Below are positions 8,661 through 14,970 of a DNA stretch of 28,587 nt, piece after piece. The translations under genes were made by a program, and so were the position numbers. The stretch is from an uncultured Clostridia bacterium. GTDB taxonomy: Bacteria; Bacillota; Clostridia; Christensenellales; UBA1242. Under the pieces are notes generated by a model. It was not told the DNA's origin. It was given only the letters and a program-made list of their open reading frames with translations, and made no database searches. The DNA lies in NCBI GenBank assembly GCA_937895935.1, contig CALBKX010000032.1, forward strand, positions 1 through 28,587. Reading direction: 5' to 3'. The first letter of the stretch is position 1. The number at the start of each line of letters is the position of its first letter.

Positions 8661-10001
8661 ATGGTCAAAAAATCACTACTTTTTAATAAAATGACAAAAT
8701 TTAAAAAAGGCTCTTTAAAGCAAGGGCAGTTTTTTTCTGACCAATATTTGTTAAAAAATCAAATGTCTATTGATGATATTGAAGAGGAGATTAACGAACG
8801 AAACAAAGAGCAAGAACTTGAGGAAAAACTTGGCGAGGCGAATCAAGAAGTTGCAAAACAAGGTTCAAAAAAGAAAAAAATTACAAACACAATTATGTTT
8901 GCATTCAATATTATTGTTGTTGTTGCAATACTCACTTATCAATTGACTCATTCTGAAGTTGAATCATTTTCAAATTTAATAGCAAGCGGGCTCTTTAGAC
9001 CAGCTTATATTTTTGTGCTTGTAATTGCATTCGCTTTTACCATAATAATTGATGCTTATAGGACGTCTTCCTTGCTATTTCAATCGACAAAAAAGAGGCA
9101 GTTTTCACTTTGTTATAAAATGGTTGCTCTTGGAAGATATTGGGATGGAATCACGCCACTTTCTTCTGGCGGTGAGCCATTTCAAATATATTATTTAAGT
9201 AAACATAACGTTCCTGCAGGTGCAACAATTTCAGTCACTCTTGCTAGATATATATTATTTCAATTAGGTTGGTTATCTATATCAATTGTGGCGACAATTT
9301 ATTGTAATAAATTTTATGGACAAGCAAATTTAGTTTCAATTGCTTCGTTTGTTGGATTTATGTTTAATTCAATTGTGTTGGTTGGAACTTGGGTTTTGTC
9401 TAGAAGTAAAAAATTAGGTAAAATTTTGGTCGCCAAAGCTTTAAAATTGTTACAAAAAATGCACATAGTTAAAAATTATGAAAAACAATACGAAAAAGTT
9501 ATGACAACTGTTAGTAGTTTTCAAAATACAATGACTTTGTATACCAAAAACATATTTTGGTTCTTAGGTTTGATACTTTCTCAAATTGTCCAATTTGTTG
9601 TTCAATACACAATGCCTTATATAATATATTTACTTCTAGGCGGAACGCCAGATGCTTCTATTTGGCTTTTGATGTTAATGTTGTCAATTCTTATTGATCT
9701 AGCATCAAGTTTCATTCCTCTTCCAGGTGGCACAGGCATGAGTGAAATTTCATTTACTATTGTATTTACTAATATTTTTCCAAATGGAACAGCATTCTGG
9801 GGTTTGTTGATCTGGAGATTTATGACCTATTATATAATTTTACTACAAGGCATAATAGTTACAATTTATGATTATGTTTGGGGAGATAAAAAATTTGAAT
9901 GGCAAAAGAAAAAATGGGATCTACAAGCTGAAAGTAATCAGTTTAAGCAAAATCAAGTAAAAAAATATAACAAAAGAAACAAAGGAAAAATTAAATTATA
10001 A
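8661..10001 (+). CDS. Flippase-like integral membrane protein (LPG synthase TM / UPF0104 family)
   Basis: A 446-residue polytopic membrane protein. The first 75 residues are cytosolic, with a charged, probably coiled-coil stretch (IEEEINERNKEQELEEK) and a lysine cluster, followed by about eight hydrophobic segments. Two family signatures are present: PLSSGGEPFQIYYL (from about 166) and PLPGGTGMSE (353-362), typical of the lysylphosphatidylglycerol synthase transmembrane / YbhN / AglD superfamily. Members move or modify lipid-linked molecules; no synthase domain is fused here, so a lipid or polyprenyl-linked flippase role is inferred. The frame stays open up to a TTG at 8562, but that codon lies inside the upstream terminator, so ATG 8661 is preferred. 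ATG 8691 is an alternative. None of these starts has a ribosome binding site. Confidence 0.8.
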   Translation: MVKKSLLFNKMTKFKKGSLKQGQFFSDQYLLKNQMSIDDIEEEINERNKEQELEEKLGEANQEVAKQGSKKKKITNTIMFAFNIIVVVAILTYQLTHSEVESFSNLIASGLFRPAYIFVLVIAFAFTIIIDAYRTSSLLFQSTKKRQFSLCYKMVALGRYWDGITPLSSGGEPFQIYYLSKHNVPAGATISVTLARYILFQLGWLSISIVATIYCNKFYGQANLVSIASFVGFMFNSIVLVGTWVLSRSKKLGKILVAKALKLLQKMHIVKNYEKQYEKVMTTVSSFQNTMTLYTKNIFWFLGLILSQIVQFVVQYTMPYIIYLLLGGTPDASIWLLMLMLSILIDLASSFIPLPGGTGMSEISFTIVFTNIFPNGTAFWGLLIWRFMTYYIILLQGIIVTIYDYVWGDKKFEWQKKKWDLQAESNQFKQNQVKKYNKRNKGKIKL

Positions 10002-10022
10002 AATTTAAATTTTATCTAAAAT

Positions 10023-10055
10023 AAAAATTTCTTCTAATTATGAAGAAATTTTTTT
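10023..10055 (+). terminator. Rho-independent terminator after the flippase-like gene
   Basis: AAAAATTTCTTC (10023-10034), loop TAATTAT, and GAAGAAATTTTT (10042-10053) form a perfect 12-bp stem. Two further T follow, giving a run of seven. Confidence 0.8.
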
Positions 10056-10098
10056 AAAATATTTAAATGTGTCAATAAATATTTAAAGGATATTTTTA

Positions 10099-10617
10099 AT
10101 GAAAAAAGATAAAAAATCAGTTAAATCCATTTTAATTGCAATTATAGTTATTTTAAGTATAATTTGCACTATTAGTATAATTTATAATTTTAACGGCGGG
10201 TTTTATTATAGCAGAATAGTTGAGTATTACAAAATTTTAGGCGAAGGTTTAGAAATAAACATTAATCAGCAAGGAACAGAAGTAGTTGCTTGTAATTTTA
10301 GCGGAACAAATCTTTTAAATACTGATATAAAGCAAGAAGTAACAATTAAAACAGCGGATATTCAAGCACCATTATATTTACGTGCAAAAACAGAACTTAT
10401 TGGTGCTACTATGCAAGAGAACATTATGTTTGGTTATACCAACTGGGTGACAAGTGAAGATGGGTATATGTATTTTAAACAAACTATTACTTCAAATGAA
10501 AAAATTGGTTTATGCAAATATGTTAGACTGAGTGACAATAACAAACTAGAAACAAACATTAACTATATTTTAGCCTTTATTGTTGAAGCTTCAACCACGC
10601 CTTTTATAACAACCTAG
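10099..10617 (+). CDS. Small membrane-anchored extracytoplasmic protein, possibly TasA/camelysin-like
   Basis: A 172-residue protein with one N-terminal hydrophobic anchor (about 11-30) and an extracytoplasmic domain rich in beta-strand pattern. Residues 110-165 recall the C-terminal half of TasA/camelysin-type (SipW-dependent) proteins of Clostridia: a Trp (W116), then DGYMYF (121-126), a Gly/Leu turn, and a final strand ending in VEAS (162-165). It does not have a clear SipW-type cleavage motif, so it may stay attached to the membrane. AAAGGA lies 8 bases before the ATG. It follows a terminator, so it probably has its own promoter. Its last 14 bases overlap the end of the convergent deacetylase gene. 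The family call is tentative; the gene itself is secure. Confidence 0.7.
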   Translation: MKKDKKSVKSILIAIIVILSIICTISIIYNFNGGFYYSRIVEYYKILGEGLEININQQGTEVVACNFSGTNLLNTDIKQEVTIKTADIQAPLYLRAKTELIGATMQENIMFGYTNWVTSEDGYMYFKQTITSNEKIGLCKYVRLSDNNKLETNINYILAFIVEASTTPFITT

Positions 10618-11767
10618 CACTGTCTAGAATGTTGGATGGATTAAAAAAAGGTGTTAGCTCGCTCCTTTTTGCAGTAATTGTGCTTCCATCAACGCATTTT
10701 CTGTCCATAAATAAAACCTTATGATTTTTATTTGGAAGATATGAATAAAATGTTTGCATTCCAACACCACAAAAAAGTGAAAATCCAGCTTCCTGTAAAA
10801 TTTTATGCTTATCGCATATTTCTCCGTTTTCAAAAACTTGCCATTCGCCATAAGGATAAACATAAATGTTTGTTTCCCCAACTAAACATTCTACTTCATC
10901 TTTCCATAATTTAACTTCTTCTTTCCACTTGAGTAAATCAATTTTGTTCATATGATAATGACCATAACTATGGCTGGCAAAGATCCAACCGTTTTCCTTA
11001 AGTTTGTTTACAACAACTTGCGCTTGTTTAATTTCTTCATCGCGAGTAATTAAATTTCTGCGACTTGTTCTATAACCTAAAATCCCATCGTAACCAGTTA
11101 CGTTTAAAACTCCTTTAGCTCCATTTATTGAAAAATCAGGATGCATTTTAATAAATTGTTCAAGTATTGGAATAAATTCCACATCGTATCTTATGTCATT
11201 TTTGTTCCCAAATTTTGTTAAACTTGCCAAATTACCTTTATCATCTATAATAATTTTATCAACCATACCAAGTCCCATTTTTTTATGATCATAGTTAACA
11301 TCATCAAAACTTAATACCAATGCTTTTTTATTTTTTGGAATTTTTATTTTCTGCTTTACAGCGATATTGTTTTCTGTTTTAAAACACGAATTTAAATTAA
11401 CCAATACATAATCATTATTATAGAGTTCATTTAAAATTGAAATAAATTCTTTTGAAGTTATACAATCAACCGCATAATACTTTCTCATTTCATTATCCGC
11501 TTTAAATGCAATTTCAGGATAGGCTATAAGACAATGAGTAAATAAATGTTCAACCTTGTCGGTGTAAATATAATTATCTTCGGCATAAATTAAATCATTA
11601 AAATTAACAAAAATACTGCTAAAAATAGCAAAAAATATTAAAAAAATAGCAAAAAACGTGTTTTTTATTAATTTTTTGGAATTTTTAAGGTAATTTTTAA
11701 AAACCTTTTCGTTATGTTTTTTTATCATATAAGTATTGTGTGTATTATGTGAAAAATAATGCGACAT
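10604..11767 (-). CDS. Membrane-anchored polysaccharide deacetylase (NodB-like)
   Basis: A 387-residue protein from ATG 11767. A hydrophobic segment (about 37-57) suits a signal anchor or uncleaved signal peptide, so the domain faces outside. NodB-fold motifs are visible: LSFDDV with the Asp pair (155-156), the zinc-binding HSYGH (266-270) and YVYPYGEW (302-309). Such enzymes remove N- or O-acetyl groups from peptidoglycan or other surface glycans. The first two motifs lie about 110 residues apart, wider than in simple NodB proteins, so the domain carries an insertion. The start is uncertain: TTG 11797, ATG 11767 and ATG 11728 all lack a ribosome binding site, and all keep the anchor. It converges on and overlaps the small TasA-like gene, and is divergent from the dehydrogenase-fold gene. 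Confidence 0.82.
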   Translation of the reverse strand: MSHYFSHNTHNTYMIKKHNEKVFKNYLKNSKKLIKNTFFAIFLIFFAIFSSIFVNFNDLIYAEDNYIYTDKVEHLFTHCLIAYPEIAFKADNEMRKYYAVDCITSKEFISILNELYNNDYVLVNLNSCFKTENNIAVKQKIKIPKNKKALVLSFDDVNYDHKKMGLGMVDKIIIDDKGNLASLTKFGNKNDIRYDVEFIPILEQFIKMHPDFSINGAKGVLNVTGYDGILGYRTSRRNLITRDEEIKQAQVVVNKLKENGWIFASHSYGHYHMNKIDLLKWKEEVKLWKDEVECLVGETNIYVYPYGEWQVFENGEICDKHKILQEAGFSLFCGVGMQTFYSYLPNKNHKVLFMDRKCVDGSTITAKRSELTPFFNPSNILDSARLL

Positions 11768-11841
11768 TTTTTTTGTTTTTTCAGCAAAACTTATCAATAA
11801 ATTATTAAATTTATTTGTTATTATTGGTTAGGAGTTAAAAA

Positions 11842-13053
11842 ATGGAAATAGATAATTCTTATTATAAAAAAATAATATATAAGAAAAATGCGTTTGAAGA
11901 AGTTAAAACCTATATAAAATTAAATTTTAACAATAAAAATATATTACTTGTATCAACCAAAAGTATTCCAGCGGAGGATGTGACATGTCTATTAAATTCC
12001 TTGTTTTGTGGAAGTGAAAATGTATGTCACTTTGTCGCCAGACAAAATTTTATTAAAGAAGAACTTGATTCGCTAAAGGATAGACTAGCAGGTGGAAATT
12101 ATCATTTAATAGTTGCATTTGGTGGAGGTAAATGTTGTGATGCTGTTAAATATTTTGCAAGTATTTTTGGATTGCCATATATTGTTTGCCCAAGTGTTGC
12201 GTCCAGTCTTTCATATTTTTCAAATTACTGCATTAACCCTTATGATGCTAGTAAAAGTTTTTATGCTGAGTTCCCTAGCAAAATATTTATTCAAGAGCAA
12301 ATTATAAAAAAATCAAGTTGTTACACAAACATTGAGGGGTTGTGCTTTTTGCAATCTTTAAGAGCAGTTTATGTTGAAGGAATAGCAAAAGATAATGAAA
12401 AAGAGCGTTATATTTTTATGGGTCTTGAAAAAATTTTAAATAAACTTCAATCTGAACAGACAAATATCCTTTTATGCAGTGAAGACTCTAATTTGGTTTT
12501 GATGGATTTGTTTATTGATTTTGGTTTTTACATAGGTCTTTTAAATAGAGAAGAGTACTATTTATTTAATATGTATAGCATATATGAAAGTATATCAAAA
12601 AATGAAAAATCAAATCATATGAGTGGCAAAATAATGCTACTTTGTGCCAAAACAATTTTGACTACTTTGAAAAATTTTATTGAGTTAAATACCATAAGAT
12701 GTTTAGAAAAAAACAATTATAATAATGTTGCAAAAATATTAAAAAATAACAATATTTCATATAAAATATTAAAAAATAATCAATTTTTTGATGTTTTTAA
12801 CTCAAAAGCAACTGAAAAGAAGGATTTTTTGGCAAATAAAGAAAATAATTATAGACTAATAAATCAACAACTAATTCAGGTGAAAGAGTTTAGTAAAAAG
12901 GTTCGTTTTGTATATAAATATGGTATAGAAATACAAGATGATATAAATTATTTGTTTAAAGCTCTTGCGGTAGCTCCTTATATTTATAAAAGTAATAATT
13001 TAATAAATATGCTGGTAGGCTCTGGCGTTTTAAATTGTTTTTTAGTGGGATAA
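11842..13053 (+). CDS. Degenerate glycerol-1-phosphate dehydrogenase / iron-ADH-fold protein
   Basis: A 403-residue protein whose N-terminal half follows the iron-containing alcohol dehydrogenase superfamily, nearest to glycerol-1-phosphate dehydrogenase (AraM/EgsA). The nucleotide-binding GGGK is at 94-97, followed by D100 and a strand-helix leading to CPSVASSLSYFSN (116-128). In active relatives the last segment reads PTxASxDGxxS, and its Asp binds the metal; here that position is Leu123. One candidate metal ligand, His259 (KSNHMSGK), remains, but the second His of the SEHxxxH motif is Lys263. The second half is Asn/Lys/Ile-rich and diverged. Catalysis is therefore doubtful, and a pseudoenzyme or altered chemistry is inferred. 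AGGAG lies 7 bases before the ATG. Confidence 0.7.
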   Translation: MEIDNSYYKKIIYKKNAFEEVKTYIKLNFNNKNILLVSTKSIPAEDVTCLLNSLFCGSENVCHFVARQNFIKEELDSLKDRLAGGNYHLIVAFGGGKCCDAVKYFASIFGLPYIVCPSVASSLSYFSNYCINPYDASKSFYAEFPSKIFIQEQIIKKSSCYTNIEGLCFLQSLRAVYVEGIAKDNEKERYIFMGLEKILNKLQSEQTNILLCSEDSNLVLMDLFIDFGFYIGLLNREEYYLFNMYSIYESISKNEKSNHMSGKIMLLCAKTILTTLKNFIELNTIRCLEKNNYNNVAKILKNNNISYKILKNNQFFDVFNSKATEKKDFLANKENNYRLINQQLIQVKEFSKKVRFVYKYGIEIQDDINYLFKALAVAPYIYKSNNLINMLVGSGVLNCFLVG

Positions 13054-13059
13054 TGTTTA

Positions 13060-13112
13060 AATAAAAACAATCAGTCAATAATCAATTTATGAAAAGACTG
13101 ATTGTTTTTATT
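13060..13112 (+). terminator. Perfect 17-bp hairpin, terminator-like, spanning the next gene's start codon
   Basis: The 17 bases 13060-13076 (containing AAAAACAATCAGTC) pair perfectly with 13096-13112 (containing GACTGATTGTTTTT), across a 19-base loop. T-rich sequence ends the right arm and continues beyond it. The hairpin fits a terminator for the dehydrogenase-fold gene. The ATG of the next gene (13089) lies in the loop, and its codons 3-8 form the right arm. Confidence 0.75.
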
Positions 13113-13553
13113 TTGCTTTCTATTTTACTATGTGGGGTAAATATTCCATTTGCGAAAGATTTGACAGTTGATAAAATCTTCCCGTCATCTAATATGGAGG
13201 TATATATTAGTGAAAAAAGCAATTTATCGTTTGATAAAATAGATAATGGTATAGGCGAGATAATTTTTTGTGAAACAAAAGATTTAGAATATATATTACA
13301 TAATTGTAGCAAAGTTGCTGGCTTTACAATAAAAATTCAAAATATGGAAATTAATGATATTATAAAGTCTTTAAATGTAACAAACACATTCGCTCTAAAT
13401 TTTGGGGTTTATGGGTGGTCAAAAATATTTGAAAATTTAAATGAAGTTAACAATAAAAGCATTGAAATTTCAAGCAAAGTAGTTAATTTTCAGTGTGTTG
13501 CAAGAGAAGACTATGTTTTGGTTGGTATGCCAATTATTTTGGGTAGTTTTTAA
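13089..13553 (+). CDS. Small secreted protein next to the M23 gene, possibly YwmB-like
   Basis: A 154-residue protein. The N-terminus (1-22, MKRLIVFILLSILLCGVNIP) is a clear signal peptide, with likely cleavage after an Ala near 22, so it is exported. The rest has a mixed alpha/beta pattern with no membrane segment or recognised catalytic motif. Two points suggest a YwmB-type protein: the ending YVLVGMPIILG resembles the VGTPI tail of that family, and ywmB lies near spoIIQ in Bacillus. This is a weak argument. The start is fixed by the signal peptide and by an in-frame stop at 13062, but no ribosome binding site precedes it and the ATG sits in a hairpin loop. The M23 gene follows after 67 bases, so the two may be co-transcribed. 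Confidence 0.65.
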   Translation: MKRLIVFILLSILLCGVNIPFAKDLTVDKIFPSSNMEVYISEKSNLSFDKIDNGIGEIIFCETKDLEYILHNCSKVAGFTIKIQNMEINDIIKSLNVTNTFALNFGVYGWSKIFENLNEVNNKSIEISSKVVNFQCVAREDYVLVGMPIILGSF

Positions 13554-13620
13554 AAAAGTTCAATAATATATGTTTAAACATTTTATTTGTGTCAATAATC
13601 TTCAGCGGAGGTAAATAAAT

Positions 13621-14172
13621 ATGTTTAAAAGATTTATGAGAAGGTATGGATACTATATGTTGGCATTTGCTGCAATTTTAACAGTAGGTATCACAGCAGG
13701 ACTATCGAGGGAAAGAAACTCGGAGCCCATTATACCAACAAACACTACCGAAGTAAAAATGGTTTGTCCAATGAATTCACCAGAAGTTTTAAAATGGTTT
13801 AGTGATACAGAACTTTTTTATAACGCTACTTTAAAACAATGGGAAAGCCACAAGGCAATTGATCTTGTTTCTACTAAAAGTCCAGACGTTTATTCTGTTT
13901 TAGATGGAACAATAACCGACTGCTCTTATAGTTATGAAGAGGGATATTGCATAACAATTTCTCACGCTGATGGTTTAAGTTCTACTTATTGTTCATTGTC
14001 AAATGTTGACGGTCTTAAAAAAGGCGACAGTGTTAAACGTGGTCAAAAGATTGGCGAAGCGTCATCTTCAGCTTCAAATGAAAGTTTAGATGGAAACCAT
14101 TTACATTTTTCTGTAATGTTAAATGGCAAAAAAGTTGACCCTTCAAACTATATTACTTTTGAAAATAAGTAG
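13621..14172 (+). CDS. Membrane-anchored M23 peptidase, SpoIIQ/LytM-like
   Basis: A 183-residue protein with one transmembrane helix (about 11-28), a short linker and an M23 (LytM) domain. The zinc-site motif HxxxD is present as His77/Asp81, a third histidine at ISHADG (His115), and HLHF gives His160/His162. All metal and catalytic positions expected for an active endopeptidase are kept, unlike Bacillus SpoIIQ, which lost one zinc ligand. Size, single anchor and domain resemble SpoIIQ, which in sporulating Firmicutes sits in the forespore membrane and forms a channel with SpoIIIAH. A vegetative cell-wall hydrolase is the alternative. GGAGGT lies 8 bases before the ATG. The YwmB-like gene precedes it. 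Confidence 0.85.
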   Translation: MFKRFMRRYGYYMLAFAAILTVGITAGLSRERNSEPIIPTNTTEVKMVCPMNSPEVLKWFSDTELFYNATLKQWESHKAIDLVSTKSPDVYSVLDGTITDCSYSYEEGYCITISHADGLSSTYCSLSNVDGLKKGDSVKRGQKIGEASSSASNESLDGNHLHFSVMLNGKKVDPSNYITFENK

Positions 14173-14276
14173 GCTTTAAAATACAACAATTTAAAGATAA
14201 AAGTTTTAATTTGCTATTGGAAAATTTTATTTTTGCAACCAGAAACAATGGATATAATACAATTTGTGATATTTGC

Positions 14277-14305
14277 TTTACAATAGCTTCAAAAAGTGGT
14301 ATCAT
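14277..14305 (+). promoter_or_regulatory. Promoter of the acyl carrier protein gene
   Basis: TTTACA (14277-14282), a 17-base spacer and TATCAT (14300-14305). The leader would be about 26 bases and contains GGAGGA (14325-14330), 7 bases before the ATG. A separate TATAAT at 14253-14258 lacks a well-spaced -35 box. Confidence 0.55.
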
Positions 14306-14337
14306 ATCTCCTGTGATTACCAATGGAGGAATGATTT

Positions 14338-14565
14338 ATGACTATTGATAAAGTTAAAAAATTAATTTCAAATCAACTTAACGTTGCAGAATCAAAAATT
14401 ACTGAGGACTCTAGACTAATTGAAGATCTTGGTGCAGATTCTTTAGATACTGTTGAATTATTAATGGCTTTTGAAGAAGAGTTTGGAATTAGTATTCCAG
14501 ATGAAGAAGCTATGAATATGAAAACAATTAAAGATATAGTTAATTTAATTGATTCAAAAAATTAA
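14338..14565 (+). CDS. acpP: Acyl carrier protein
   Basis: A 75-residue acidic protein of standard ACP length and helix pattern. The GADSLD motif (32-37) holds Ser35, which receives the 4'-phosphopantetheine arm. The following helix DTVELLMAFEEEFGISIPDE is the typical recognition helix bound by fatty-acid synthesis enzymes. It carries growing acyl chains in type II fatty acid synthesis in the cytoplasm. It is a stand-alone gene here, with its own promoter, a strong GGAGGA ribosome binding site and a strong terminator. No other fatty-acid genes are in the window. It could serve a specialised pathway, but the sequence looks like the primary ACP. Confidence 0.95.
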   Translation: MTIDKVKKLISNQLNVAESKITEDSRLIEDLGADSLDTVELLMAFEEEFGISIPDEEAMNMKTIKDIVNLIDSKN

Positions 14566-14610
14566 AATAAATGCTATTTAAAAAATAGTACAATGGTTAA
14601 AAAAATTAAT

Positions 14611-14660
14611 AAAAAATAGAGCAAAAATTAGGCAAAAACTTAATTTTTGCTCTATTTTTT
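14611..14660 (+). terminator. Strong Rho-independent terminator after acpP
   Basis: The 20 bases 14611-14630 (AAAAAATAGAGC and on) pair perfectly with 14641-14660 across the 10-base loop GGCAAAAACT. The right arm ends in a run of T. Its near-symmetric A and T runs would allow action on both strands. Confidence 0.9.
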
Positions 14661-14851
14661 TGTAATTAATTAGGAATTATTGGTAAAAACGCGGTTTTAT
14701 TTAATTATTAGGTGTAATTTTTTTGCAAAAATAAATTAATTTACATATGTAATTTGGTGCGTAGTGAAAAATCAAATTAATTGTAAGAATTTTTTAAGAA
14801 ATCATAATTAAAAATGTTTTTTAAAAATATAATTTTTACCTTATACTTTAT
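14661..14851. other. Non-coding AT-rich region before the giant gene
   Basis: No ORF is credible here. The only structure seen is a 12-base palindrome TTACATATGTAA (14741-14752), about 100 bases upstream of the -35 box of the giant gene. It could be an operator for a dimeric regulator. In sequence this AT-rich, chance palindromes are expected. Confidence 0.3.
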
Positions 14852-14880
14852 TTGACATTTTTCCCTATATAATATATTAT
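14852..14880 (+). promoter_or_regulatory. Promoter of the giant lipoprotein gene
   Basis: A consensus TTGACA (14852-14857), a 17-base spacer and TATTAT (14875-14880). Transcription would begin near 14887, leaving a leader of about 85 bases that contains AGGAG (14960-14964), 6 bases before the ATG. It is the closest to consensus of the promoters noted here. Confidence 0.7.
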
Positions 14881-14970
14881 TAATATATTAAAACACAAAA
14901 AAACAAATATTTTAATTATTAATTACAAATAAATAAATAATATTTGCTAAAAATACTTTAGGAGAAATTT

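Noticed and set aside
14174..14196. Terminator after the M23 gene (CTTTAAA / TTTAAAG)
   Set aside because: The stem has 7 bp, nearly all A-T, and no T-run follows.
14253..14258. TATAAT as the main -10 box of acpP
   Set aside because: The only good -35 candidate (TTGCAA 14233-14238) is 14 bases away, too close. The pair at 14277-14305 has a 17-base spacer.
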